From: 13-2-20CM-68-14 sp051955535
Lineage (GTDB): Bacteria > Actinomycetota > Thermoleophilia > Gaiellales > Gaiellaceae
Assembly: GCA_051955535.1 (NCBI GenBank)
Contig: JBQCGP010000051.1
Span: 1 to 64,000 of the forward strand
Reading direction: 5' to 3'
Length of the DNA stretch: 64,000 nt
A model generated the notes under the pieces. The model did not search any database. It was not told the DNA's origin and worked only from the letters and a program-made list of their open reading frames with translations. The position numbers and the translations under genes are program-made. Shown piece by piece: positions 23,731-33,732 of the stretch (position 1 is its first letter; every line of letters starts with the position of its first letter).

Positions 23731-23748
23731 GGCGTCGCAAGCGACGCC
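23731..23748. repeat. palindromic repeat copy A (GGCGTCGC-AA-GCGACGCC)
   Basis: Perfect 8-bp inverted repeat around AA, followed by TCAG. Copies B (56112-56129, also followed by TCAG) and C (56910-56927, reverse orientation, one mismatch) occur elsewhere in the window, all intergenic. Confidence 0.6.
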
Positions 23749-23815
23749 TCAGTGCCTAGGCAGGCTTAACCGAGGGTTTTTCACCGGCCAATCACCTGGC
23801 TAGACTGGCGCCTTC

Positions 23816-25687
23816 GTGGTCTCCCACACTCGGGCGGCGCCCGCGCGGGGCCGGCGCAGGCGGAGGGCATCGACGCGCGTGCGCGTCCAGCGCGGCGTGG
23901 TCCTGTTCGTGTTCCTCACGGTAACCGGGTCTGTGCTCGGCCTCGCCTTCGCGGGCTCCCCGGGCCGGATCGCCGACGGGGTCAGCATCGAAGGCGTCGA
24001 CGTCGGCGGGATGACGCCCGGCGCGGCGGAGCGCCTGCTCGAGAGCCGCGCGAAGAAGCTCGAGGGCGTCCCGGTCGTCTTCGTCGCAGGCGACCGGCAG
24101 TGGCGCCTGACGCCGCGTCAGCTCGGTGTGAGTGCGGACTGGCGCGAGGCGGTCGAGGTCGCACAACGCCACAGCGGCGGATTCGGCCCGATTCGCGGCT
24201 TCAGGAGGATCGGCGTGCGTGTGTTCGGGGCTGAGTTCGCACCGCCGACGCGGGTCTACAACGCCGCGCTCGAGTTCGAGCTCAACCGCTTCTCTCGGGC
24301 TCTCTACCGGCCGCACCGCGATGCGGAGCTCCGACTACATGGGCTCGAGCCGGCGGTCGTCTCCGGGAACGTCGGGCGATCGCTCGACCGCGCGGCGGCC
24401 GCGAGGATCGTGGTCGCGGCCCTTGCCGGCTTCGACCGCCGGCCGGTGGCGCTGCCGGTTCGCAGCGAGCGGCCTGCGATCACGGCGGCCCAGCTGACCC
24501 CGGCGGCTGCGCAGGTGCGCGTGGCCCTCTCGGCGCCCGTCGAGATGCGGTGGGGCACGTCCGCGTGGACGATCACGCCGTGGCAGCTGCGGTCGATGGT
24601 CGCTCTGCCGGGGCACGGGAGAACGAAGCTTCACATCGGCGGCCCCGCGGCGGACCGCTATTTCGCCAACCTCCGCCGCGCGCTTGACCGTCCGGCCAGA
24701 AACGCCGGCTTCGCCGTTTCGCCCCGTGGCGCCGTCGGCATCGTCCCGGCACGGCAGGGCCGCGTGTTCAACGCTCCGGGCACTGCGGCCGGGCTGCTGG
24801 CGGCCGCGCTCTCGCGCGACACGCGCAGCGTTCGGGTGGTGGTCGGGACGACCAAGCCGGGGCGCAGCACCCGCGAGGCCCGGTCGCTCGGGATCCACGG
24901 GCTGGTCGGCAGCTACGAGACGATCTACGGCGGCGACGCGAACCGGGTCCACAACGTCCAACTCGTCGCACGCCTGCTGGACGGGAAGCTGATCGCCCCG
25001 GGCGCGACGTTCTCGTTCAATCGCGCGACCGGCGCCCGCACCGCGGCAAAGGGGTTCCGCGAGGCACCCGTGATCATCAACGGCGAGGTCCAGACGGGGC
25101 TCGGCGGCGGCGTGTGCCAGGTCTCGACGACCGTGTTCAACGCAGCCTACGAGGCCGGCTTGAAGATCACGGCACGCACGAATCACGCGCTGTACATCAG
25201 CCATTACCCGCTCGGCCGGGACGCGACCGTCGACTACCCGGACGTCGACCTCCGTTTCATCAACGACACGCCGCACTGGCTGCTGCTGAGAACGTTTGTC
25301 GGCTCGTACTCGCTCAACGTCGGCCTGTATGGGGCGCCGCAGCACCGCCGCGTGGTCACCGACACCCGCCCGCTCGTCGAGACAGGACCGCCCCCCGTCG
25401 AGCACCAGCCGGACGCGAACCTGACGCGGGGTCAGACCGTTGTCGTCGACGGCGGTGAGCCGTCACGGACGACGAGCGTGAGGCGCCGGGTTTACGCCCA
25501 CGGGAAGCTGCTCTACGACGACACGTGGTACTCGTCGTACCGCGCCGAGCCCAAGATCGTCATGGTCGGGACGAAGCCAAGGCCGAAGCCCGTCCCGGAG
25601 AGGAAGAAAAAGAAGCCGCCGCCTCCGCCCACGACGACGAGTACAACCACTACAACTACAACAACGACAACGCCGACGACCGGCTAG
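23816..25687 (+). CDS. VanW family cell-envelope protein with G5-type tail
   Basis: 623 aa. An N-terminal anchor (VVLFVFLTVTGSVLGLAFAG) precedes two peptidoglycan-binding_4 type repeats (IADGVSIEGVDVGGMTPGAA and a second near residues 170-330), the VanW domain (APGATFSFNRATGARTAAKG, GGGVCQVSTTVFNAAYEAGL, ISHYPLGRDATVDYPDVDLR) and a G5-like segment. It ends in a Lys/Pro/poly-Thr tail. VanW proteins accompany vancomycin clusters but are widespread; no van genes are here. GTG 23816 lies 9 nt after TAGACT. The stop overlaps the thioesterase by 4 nt. Confidence 0.88.
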   Translation: MVSHTRAAPARGRRRRRASTRVRVQRGVVLFVFLTVTGSVLGLAFAGSPGRIADGVSIEGVDVGGMTPGAAERLLESRAKKLEGVPVVFVAGDRQWRLTPRQLGVSADWREAVEVAQRHSGGFGPIRGFRRIGVRVFGAEFAPPTRVYNAALEFELNRFSRALYRPHRDAELRLHGLEPAVVSGNVGRSLDRAAAARIVVAALAGFDRRPVALPVRSERPAITAAQLTPAAAQVRVALSAPVEMRWGTSAWTITPWQLRSMVALPGHGRTKLHIGGPAADRYFANLRRALDRPARNAGFAVSPRGAVGIVPARQGRVFNAPGTAAGLLAAALSRDTRSVRVVVGTTKPGRSTREARSLGIHGLVGSYETIYGGDANRVHNVQLVARLLDGKLIAPGATFSFNRATGARTAAKGFREAPVIINGEVQTGLGGGVCQVSTTVFNAAYEAGLKITARTNHALYISHYPLGRDATVDYPDVDLRFINDTPHWLLLRTFVGSYSLNVGLYGAPQHRRVVTDTRPLVETGPPPVEHQPDANLTRGQTVVVDGGEPSRTTSVRRRVYAHGKLLYDDTWYSSYRAEPKIVMVGTKPRPKPVPERKKKKPPPPPTTTSTTTTTTTTTTPTTG

Positions 25688-26094
25688 TTCTTCTCGATCT
25701 CCGAGATCGCTTCAACCAGCCATTCCGGTACGCGCGTTGGACGCAGCGTCTGCGCGTCCGCGCAGGCGTGGCCAGTGGAACCTTCGGCGATCACCTCGCC
25801 CGTGCGCTCGACCAGGTAGTCGAACCGGAACCGGGCGCCGCGGACCTCACTGCAGCGGGCGTGGACGGCGAGCGTGTCGTCGAAGCGGGCCGGGGCGCGG
25901 TAGCGCACGCTTGCGTCGAGGGTCAGCGCCTCGATCCCCTCCGCCTGCAACGCCGGGTAGCCGCCGCGGAAGCGCGCCAGATACTCGATCCGCGCCACTT
26001 CGAACCAGACGAGGTAGACGGCGTGGTGGGCGATCGCCTGCGCGTCGGTCTCGGCGAACCGCACCTTCACCTCGGTCGCGAACCCGAAGTCCAC
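25684..26094 (-). CDS. acyl-CoA thioesterase, YbgC/4-hydroxybenzoyl-CoA type hot-dog fold
   Basis: 136 aa. VKVRFAETDAQAIAHHAVYL holds the catalytic Asp region of the YbgC family (normally DxxG near a His/Tyr), followed by WFEVARIEYLARF and the long central strand. GTG 26094 is chosen by homology to the usual MxFxxExxVRFxETD start. Only 25 bp separate it from divergent sir2. Physiological substrate unknown. Confidence 0.85.
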   Translation of the reverse strand: MDFGFATEVKVRFAETDAQAIAHHAVYLVWFEVARIEYLARFRGGYPALQAEGIEALTLDASVRYRAPARFDDTLAVHARCSEVRGARFRFDYLVERTGEVIAEGSTGHACADAQTLRPTRVPEWLVEAISEIEKN

Positions 26095-26119
26095 GGCGGA
26101 ACTCTCTACGATCGGCGGG

Positions 26120-26854
26120 GTGGACGCGTCCGCTCTCGCAGCCTTGATCGGCGCGAACCAGCCCTGCGTGGTGCTCACCGGCGCCGGCGTGTCGACGGAG
26201 AGCGGCATCCCCGACTTCCGTTCGCCGACCGGCATCTGGGCGGAGTTCGATCCGCTCGAGTACGCGTCGCTGTCCGCCTTCCGCGCCGACCCGGAGAAAG
26301 TGTGGAGCTTCTACAAGCCGCGGATCGCGATGCTGACGGCCGCCGAGCCGAACGCGGCCCATCGGGCGCTGGCCGAGCTCGAGAAGCGCGGCTTCGTCGA
26401 AGCCGTCGTGACGCAGAACATCGACTTGCTGCACGAGCGCGCCGGCACACGCGAGGTAGTGGAGGTGCACGGTTCGATCCGCAGCGCGAGCTGCCCAAGC
26501 TGCGGTGCTCCGTACGCACGCGACGACGTGATCGCAAAGCTCGAGGCCGCAGACGCTCCGCTGTGCGACCGTTGCGGCACCGTCCTGAAGCCCGACGTCG
26601 TCTTCTTCGGGGAGCTTCTACCGGCCGATGCGGTCGAGCGATCCTTCGAGCTCGCGCGCCGGGCGCGGCTGCTGCTCGTCGTCGGCTCTTCGCTCGAGGT
26701 GCATCCCGTCGCCGCGCTGCCGGAGGAAACGCTCGCCGCCGGAGGTCTCCTCGCGATCGTCAACAAGGGGCCGACTCCGTATGACGAACGGGCCGATCTG
26801 AAGCTGGAAGGGAACGCCGGGGAGATCCTCGGCGCCGTGGTTGAGGGACTCTAG
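26120..26854 (+). CDS. NAD-dependent protein deacylase, sirtuin (Sir2/CobB) family
   Basis: Removes acyl groups from lysines using NAD+. 244 aa with GAGVSTESGIPDFRS (21-35), TQNID (99-103), catalytic His117 in VEVHGSIRS, zinc Cys125, Cys128, Cys149 and Cys152, and DVVFFGE. GTG 26120 sits 7 nt after TACGAT (26107-26112), a probable leaderless start. It lacks the Ala-Tyr-Arg residues of desuccinylases at the usual place, so deacetylation is likelier. Confidence 0.95.
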   Translation: MDASALAALIGANQPCVVLTGAGVSTESGIPDFRSPTGIWAEFDPLEYASLSAFRADPEKVWSFYKPRIAMLTAAEPNAAHRALAELEKRGFVEAVVTQNIDLLHERAGTREVVEVHGSIRSASCPSCGAPYARDDVIAKLEAADAPLCDRCGTVLKPDVVFFGELLPADAVERSFELARRARLLLVVGSSLEVHPVAALPEETLAAGGLLAIVNKGPTPYDERADLKLEGNAGEILGAVVEGL

Positions 26855-27012
26855 GCGGCCGCGCGTCGCAGCGGGCGCTCCTGAAGGAGGCGCTTGCACT
26901 GCGTGCACTGCACGCGCTCGACCTCGTAGGGGATTCCCTTACGCTGCCCGAGCGCGTACGTCGTCACTTTCGTGTGCCGGTGCGGGGCCCGCAACGGGAT
27001 CGGATTGCGCAT
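26851..27012 (-). CDS. 53-aa small CxxC protein
   Basis: The product starts MRNPIPLRAPHRHTKVTTYA and has a single CTQCKRLLQE motif, then a basic end. With only one CxxC it would need a dimer to bind zinc as a ribbon. The TAG stop overlaps the sir2 stop by 4 nt, a pattern shared by five other convergent pairs here, which supports it as a gene. The ribosome binding site is weak; a GTG three codons upstream (27021) is an alternative start. Confidence 0.55.
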   Translation of the reverse strand: MRNPIPLRAPHRHTKVTTYALGQRKGIPYEVERVQCTQCKRLLQERPLRRAAA

Positions 27013-27146
27013 CTCATTCACGGTAGATCGGTCCTCGGAAGATACGACGCCCGAATGGGTGAAGAAGTTGTGACAAGGCGGAGACGGTTCTCCGGCGCCG
27101 TGGGAACGGTTAGCCTGCTCTACTCGCGAGCGACGAAAGGATTCCG

Positions 27147-27506
27147 ATGGCCTCAAAAAAACAGGGCGGACTGATGGGGATCAGCAGCGAGGATCTGCTG
27201 AACCGGATCAACCAGATTCCGGGCGCCAAGAACCTGATCGAGGGCATGAACACGCTCCGCGAGCGCGTCGACGAGCTCCAGAAGAAGATGCGCGGCGTCG
27301 ACGAGCTGGAGAAGCGCGTCGCGGCGCTCGAGCGGCGGGTGGACAAGCTCTCCGGCGGGAAAGGGTCTCGGAGCGGCTCGTCCCGCAAGACAGGCTCCCG
27401 CTCGTCTGCCGCCAAGAAGCCGTCGTCGGCCGAGACTCCGAAGCCGCCGACCCCCGGCGGGAGCGGCCCGAGCGCCGGCAGCGGTCCAGGTACGACTGCG
27501 CCCTAG
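27147..27506 (+). CDS. coiled-coil hypothetical protein with Ser/Pro/Gly tail (119 aa)
   Basis: MASKKQGGLMGISSEDLLNR leads into a heptad-rich coiled coil (LRERVDELQKKMRGVDELEK, RVAALERRVDKL; about residues 35-75), then a low-complexity Ser/Gly/Lys/Pro tail ending GTTAP. No signal peptide or membrane segment. AAAGGA precedes the ATG by 5 nt. The stop overlaps the convergent lipid kinase by 4 nt. No family recognised. Confidence 0.72.
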   Translation: MASKKQGGLMGISSEDLLNRINQIPGAKNLIEGMNTLRERVDELQKKMRGVDELEKRVAALERRVDKLSGGKGSRSGSSRKTGSRSSAAKKPSSAETPKPPTPGGSGPSAGSGPGTTAP

Positions 27507-28414
27507 CTGGGCACGCGCAGCCGCAAGGCCCGCGGCACGAGCTCGAACCGCACCGGCGTCGTTCCGGGCTGCTCGCCGTCCAGCTCGATCGGGAGAGGCT
27601 CCTCCGCCTCGATCTCGACCGTCGCTGCGCGGAGTAGCTCGGCCTTCGGATGCGGCAGGTGCCTGCCGACGTAGGTCTTGGGCAGCGTCAGCAGCAGGTC
27701 GCGCTTGGTCAGGTTGCCGATCACCAGCACGTCGAACATCGCGTCGTCAGGCTCTGCCTCCGGGGTGATCTTCATCCCGCCGCCGAAGTAGCGTCCGTTT
27801 GCGACGACGACGAGGTGCATCGGCGAGCGGCGCGCCTCGCCGTCAGCCTCGACCGCCATCTCGGAGGTCCGCCAGCCGGCGAAGACGGCGAACGTCGCCC
27901 ACAGGTACGACGCCCTGCCGCCGAGCGCCTTGCTCGTCTCGTTCGCGCGCTTGGCGATCGCGCCGCTCATCCCGGCGCTGGCGATGTTGGCGAAGTACGC
28001 CTCGCGGGTCTCGCCCTGCCAGGAGCGAAATCGGGCTCGGCCAAGGTCGATCTCGCGTGTCCGGTCGTCGACCGCCGTGCGTAGCGCGTCGTCGAGCCGG
28101 TGCGAGATACCGTACGTGCGCACGAAGTCGCGGCCGGTCCCGCGCGGCACGATCGCGAGCTCGACGCCGTCGCGCCCGGCGATGCCGTTGACCACCTCGT
28201 TGACCGTGCCGTCGCCGCCCACGGCGACGAGCAGCTCGGCACCGTCGTCGGCAGCCTGCCGAGCGAGCTCGGTGAGCTGGCCCGGCCGCTCGGAAAGCAG
28301 CGCGTCCCCGGTCAGGCCCGCTGCCGCTGCGTGGTTGGCGATCTCCGGCCAGCGCCGGCCGGTCGCTCCGTTGTCGGCGGCCGGGTTGACGAGGAAGACG
28401 GTGCGCTGATTAAT
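27503..28414 (-). CDS. diacylglycerol/sphingosine kinase-family lipid kinase with apparent AUU start
   Basis: Phosphorylates a lipid hydroxyl with ATP. The family blocks are the N-terminal RTVFLVNPAADNG, the P-loop-like VAVGGDGTVNEVVNG, AIVPRGTGRDF and a C-terminal beta domain (IELDGEQPG). The conserved N-terminus lies upstream of the first in-frame GTG (28222), and no ATG, GTG or TTG precedes it before an in-frame TGA. The only plausible start is ATT at 28412-28414, which overlaps the TAA of deoD by one base (ATTAA). That gives 303 aa of normal length. Likely coupled to deoD. Confidence 0.85.
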   Translation of the reverse strand: MNQRTVFLVNPAADNGATGRRWPEIANHAAAAGLTGDALLSERPGQLTELARQAADDGAELLVAVGGDGTVNEVVNGIAGRDGVELAIVPRGTGRDFVRTYGISHRLDDALRTAVDDRTREIDLGRARFRSWQGETREAYFANIASAGMSGAIAKRANETSKALGGRASYLWATFAVFAGWRTSEMAVEADGEARRSPMHLVVVANGRYFGGGMKITPEAEPDDAMFDVLVIGNLTKRDLLLTLPKTYVGRHLPHPKAELLRAATVEIEAEEPLPIELDGEQPGTTPVRFELVPRALRLRVPS

Positions 28415-29129
28415 GTTTCGGCTCGGCTGTCACGGTCGCTAGCGCAATCCGCGTCATCCGGTCGACCGCGGCGCGAAGCTCGTCGTCGGAGATGCGCTTG
28501 AACTCCTTCTCGACGACGACGTCGCTGACGGTCAACAGGCACCCGGCGTTGGCACCACGCAAGGCGCCGAGAGTGAAGAGGACAGCGGCCTCCATCTCGA
28601 CCGCGAGGATGCCGCGGGCGCACCAGCGGTCGTACTGCTCCCCGTCCGGGTTGTAGAAGAGGTCGCTCGAGACGATCGGCCCGACGCGGAGCGGCTGGCC
28701 GAGCTCCTTCGCGTAGTGGACGGCGCCGTGCACGAGCTCCCAGTCCGAGGTCGGCGTATGCGGCTCGCCTCCTACGAGATGCTGAGCCGTGGCGTCGGCA
28801 GGTACGGCGGAAACCGCGAGGATCAGGTCGCCCAGCTCCAGATCGGGCTGAAGGCCGCCGCAAGTGCCGACACGAAGGAACCGCTTGACGCCGAGCTGCA
28901 CGAGCTCCTCGAAGACGATCGCTGCCGATGGGCAGCCCATCCCGGTCGCCTGTACCGAGACCGGCCGGCCCTCGAACTCGCCGGTGTAACCCAGCATCCC
29001 GCGCTCGCGGTTCCGCTGGACCGGGTTGTCGAGGAAGGTCTCGGCTATGTACTGCGCGCGTAGGGGGTCGCCGGGGAGGAGGCAGGCCTCGGCGTAGTCG
29101 CCGGGGTCGGCGCGAACGTGGATCGGCAC
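28410..29129 (-). CDS. deoD: purine-nucleoside phosphorylase, DeoD type
   Basis: Splits purine nucleosides with phosphate in salvage. 239 aa, hexameric NP-I family: MPIHVRADPGDYAEACLLPG with the phosphate-binding Gly/Arg, GTCGGLQPDLELGDLILA, ATGMGCPSAAI, and the EMEAAVLFTLG signature. GTG 29129 follows TAAGGT by 6 nt (29136-29141 on the complement). Upstream member of a pair with the lipid kinase. A uridine/MTA phosphorylase activity cannot be fully excluded. Confidence 0.88.
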   Translation of the reverse strand: MPIHVRADPGDYAEACLLPGDPLRAQYIAETFLDNPVQRNRERGMLGYTGEFEGRPVSVQATGMGCPSAAIVFEELVQLGVKRFLRVGTCGGLQPDLELGDLILAVSAVPADATAQHLVGGEPHTPTSDWELVHGAVHYAKELGQPLRVGPIVSSDLFYNPDGEQYDRWCARGILAVEMEAAVLFTLGALRGANAGCLLTVSDVVVEKEFKRISDDELRAAVDRMTRIALATVTAEPKH

Positions 29130-29164
29130 GGCGCAACCTTAGTGACGTGGCGGCCCCGAGGTGT

Positions 29165-29182
29165 TGTAGATGTACACCTACA
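29165..29182. promoter_or_regulatory. 18-bp palindrome upstream of the GNAT gene
   Basis: TGTAG-A-TGTACA-C-CTACA is symmetric at 8 of 9 base pairs and ends 4 nt before the GTG start at 29187. Size and symmetry fit a dimeric repressor site. Confidence 0.4.
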
Positions 29183-29186
29183 GCAC

Positions 29187-29966
29187 GTGGCGACGCTTCG
29201 AGAGCCGGAGCTCAACGAGATCCTGGCCTTCTGCGCTCGGGATCCGATCGAGCGCGTCTTCCTCGAGGACATGGCGCGGCGCGGCCTCGGCCGGTTCACC
29301 GCGCTGGCCGCGAACGGTCGCGTCGATGCGCTCTGCCACGCAGGTGCGAACGTCGTCCCTTCCGGCCAAGGCTGCGGCGCGTTCGCAGGGCTGGTGACCC
29401 ACCGGCGCGCCCGCATGATCATCGGGGAGGAGAGAGCGGTCTCCGAGTTCTGGGCCACGGCGTCGGCACTGCTGCCTGTTCCGCGGGAGGACCGACCGGG
29501 ACAGCCTGTGTACGTCCTCGACGCGAACCCGGGACGAGGCGAGAGCGGCCTGCGCGCCGCCGTTCCCGACGACCTCGGCCTCCTGCTGCCGGCCTGCGCC
29601 GCCGCCCACGAGGAGGAGATCGGGATCAACCCGCTCGACCGCGATCCCGAAGGCTTCCGTTGGCGGACGCGCGCGCAGATCGACGAGGGCCGCTCCTGGG
29701 TTTGGATCGAGGACGGGACCATCCTCTTCAAGGCCGAGGCGTCCGCGTGGACGCCGCAGGCGGTCCAGCTACAGCAGGTTTGGGTCGACCCGGTCGCGCG
29801 TGGGCGTGGGAACGGCAAACGAGGGCTTCGGGATCTCTGCGTCTTCCTGCTCGCGCGGGTCCCGAATGTCTGCTTGTTCGTGCGCCGGGACAACGAGGCG
29901 GCTATCCGGCTCTACGAGGCGGTCGGGATGCGACACACGATTTCCTACCGGAGCCTGATCTTTTGA
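29187..29966 (+). CDS. DUF4081/GNAT N-acetyltransferase
   Basis: 259 aa in two halves: an N-terminal DUF4081 part (LREPELNEILAFCARDPIER, then CGAFAGLVTHRRARMIIGEE) and a C-terminal GNAT part with acetyl-CoA loop VDPVARGRGNGKRGL and the late strand VCLFVRRDNEAAIRLYEAVG. The GTG at 29187 fits the family start; an upstream in-frame GTG at 29118 would overlap deoD. Substrate unknown. It heads a run with the 49-aa gene and tilS. Confidence 0.85.
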   Translation: MATLREPELNEILAFCARDPIERVFLEDMARRGLGRFTALAANGRVDALCHAGANVVPSGQGCGAFAGLVTHRRARMIIGEERAVSEFWATASALLPVPREDRPGQPVYVLDANPGRGESGLRAAVPDDLGLLLPACAAAHEEEIGINPLDRDPEGFRWRTRAQIDEGRSWVWIEDGTILFKAEASAWTPQAVQLQQVWVDPVARGRGNGKRGLRDLCVFLLARVPNVCLFVRRDNEAAIRLYEAVGMRHTISYRSLIF

Positions 29967-30112
29967 GACTGCGGCGCCTCATCCGGCTTGTGCTTGCCGT
30001 CTGGATCTTGCGTTGGGCCGCGATGGAGCTGGCGTCGTGGGCCGGGCACCGGCTGCTACCGCGCGGCCCGGCGCCAAGCGACCTTTCGAGGCCGCGCGAC
30101 CCACAGCGGTAA
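29963..30112 (+). CDS. 49-aa small protein coupled to the GNAT gene (TTG start)
   Basis: MRLRRLIRLVLAVWILRWAA is a basic, amphipathic to hydrophobic stretch long enough to lie in a membrane, followed by MELASWAGHRLLPRG and a polar end DPQR. The TTG start overlaps the GNAT stop as TTGA, the same junction used by the second ABC gene at 37122, and the stop is 10 nt before tilS. Probably a small membrane-associated protein; no function assigned. Confidence 0.55.
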   Translation: MRLRRLIRLVLAVWILRWAAMELASWAGHRLLPRGPAPSDLSRPRDPQR

Positions 30113-30122
30113 CAATTCCTCG

Positions 30123-31103
30123 ATGGAAGCAGCGGAGCTCCGCGCGCGTGTACAGGATCACGTCGGTCGGCTCGAGCTGATCCCACCGGGCGGGGACGTG
30201 ACCGTTCTGGTTTCCGGCGGCGCCGACTCGACCTGCGCGTGGCACGTGCTCCAAGAGCTCGGCTACCACGTCTCTGCGCTGCACGTCGACCACGGCCTCC
30301 GCGGACGCGAATCCGACGAGGACGCCCGCTTCTGTCGAGACGTCCTCGGCGCTGAGATCGTCGACGGCCGAGGCGGTACGACGGAGGACGAGCTACGCGA
30401 GATCCGCTACGGCGCTGCCTCCGAGCGTCTACGCGCCACCGGTCACACCGCGTCTGACCAGGTCGAGACCATCCTCTACCGCCTCGTCACAAGCGGCCGG
30501 ACGACAGGCATCAAGCCCCGACGGGAGGACGGCATCGTCCGCCCGCTCCTGCCGCTCTGGCACGAAGAGACGATCGCGTACTGCGAAGCCGTCGAGATCG
30601 GCCATCGTGAGGACACGAGCAACCCCGACACCGTCAGGGGCGTCATCCGCGAGCAGATCCTCCCGCTGCTCAGGAAGATCCATCCGTCGGCGGACGCGAA
30701 CCTGTTGCGCGCGCTCGAGGAGCGGCGCGAGCTCCCGACGGCGCTGGCCGAGCTGCTCGATTCCACGGCCGGCTCGAAGCGTGTCGACCTCGGCGGCGGG
30801 CTGCAGGCCGTTCGTGAATACGACCGGCTCTGGCTCGAGACCGGGCCGATCCCGCTCGAGGGACCTGTCCGCTGGGGCGAATGGACAATTGAAACCGAGC
30901 TCGCAGGCCTTAAGGTACGTGGCTGGAGGCCGGGCGACAGGCTCGCCGGCCGGCGGAAGAAGATCCAAGATGTGTTCGTCGACGCCAAGATCCCCCGGTC
31001 GGAGCGCGAGGCGTGGCCCCTCGTGGTGCGCGGGAACGAGGTCGTCGCGGTTCCGGGCGTCGTCGACCATCCCCAGGTGAGGGCGGTGCGTGTCCCAGAC
31101 TGA
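30123..31103 (+). CDS. tilS: tRNA(Ile)-lysidine synthase
   Basis: Modifies C34 of tRNA-Ile(CAU) to lysidine so it reads AUA. The PP-loop VLVSGGADST (SGGADS at 31-36) is intact, followed by HVDHGLRGRESDEDARFC and GHTASDQVETILYRLVTSG. A C-terminal domain carries WRPGDRLAGRRKKIQDVFVD. 326 aa is short but complete. Overlaps hpt by 14 nt, so tilS-hpt are cotranscribed, as in Bacillus. Confidence 0.95.
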   Translation: MEAAELRARVQDHVGRLELIPPGGDVTVLVSGGADSTCAWHVLQELGYHVSALHVDHGLRGRESDEDARFCRDVLGAEIVDGRGGTTEDELREIRYGAASERLRATGHTASDQVETILYRLVTSGRTTGIKPRREDGIVRPLLPLWHEETIAYCEAVEIGHREDTSNPDTVRGVIREQILPLLRKIHPSADANLLRALEERRELPTALAELLDSTAGSKRVDLGGGLQAVREYDRLWLETGPIPLEGPVRWGEWTIETELAGLKVRGWRPGDRLAGRRKKIQDVFVDAKIPRSEREAWPLVVRGNEVVAVPGVVDHPQVRAVRVPD

Positions 31104-31650
31104 GTTGGAAACAGCGGTCGGCGAGGTCCTGATCGAGGCGGACGCCCTGAGCGCGCGCGTCGCGGAGCTCGGCGCCGAGATCTCGGCCGACTACGAAGGC
31201 CGCGACCTACTCCTGATCGGCGTCCTCAAGGGCGCGGTGTTCTTCATGGCCGATCTGATGCGGAAGCTGACGATCCCCTGCGAGGTCGACTTCATGGCGA
31301 TCTCGAGCTACGGCGCCAGCACCGACTCCTCCGGAGTCGTGCGGATCCTCAAGGACCTCGACATCAACATCGAGGGCCGCCACGTCCTCGTCGTCGAGGA
31401 CATCATCGACTCGGGCCTGACGCTCTCGTACCTGATGCGCAACCTTGAGTCGCGCGAGCCGGGGACACTCGAGGTCTGTGCGCTGCTGACCAAGCCGGAC
31501 CGGCGCGAGATCGAGGTACCGGTGCGCTACGTCGGCTTCGAGATCCCGAACCGTTTCGTGATCGGCTACGGCCTCGATTTCGGCGAGCGGTATCGCAACC
31601 TCCCGTACGTTGCGGTGCTCAGCGACGACGCTCTGCCAGAGGGTTTCTAG
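31090..31650 (+). CDS. hpt: hypoxanthine phosphoribosyltransferase
   Basis: Salvages hypoxanthine/guanine with PRPP. The PRPP motif VVEDIIDSGLTL (102-112) and flexible-loop ISSYGASTDSSG are typical, with the 186-aa family length. GTG 31090 lies inside the end of tilS. ftsH follows after 57 nt, the conserved tilS-hpt-ftsH order. Confidence 0.97.
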   Translation: MSQTELETAVGEVLIEADALSARVAELGAEISADYEGRDLLLIGVLKGAVFFMADLMRKLTIPCEVDFMAISSYGASTDSSGVVRILKDLDINIEGRHVLVVEDIIDSGLTLSYLMRNLESREPGTLEVCALLTKPDRREIEVPVRYVGFEIPNRFVIGYGLDFGERYRNLPYVAVLSDDALPEGF

Positions 31651-31707
31651 CCCAAACAGGCCCTAGGGGACCCTCATGCCCCCTGGTACCCTGCCGATAG
31701 AGCTTCC

Positions 31708-33660
<1,953 letters not shown>

Positions 33661-33732
33661 GCCGGCACGACCGCGAAGCCCGACATCTGGGCAGCGTGGC
33701 TCGCGGAGCACCGCCACGGCGGCGATCCCGAG

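Noticed and set aside
23816..25687. Vancomycin-resistance cluster
   Set aside because: A lone VanW-domain protein without vanHAX, vanRS or vanY; such proteins are common envelope proteins.
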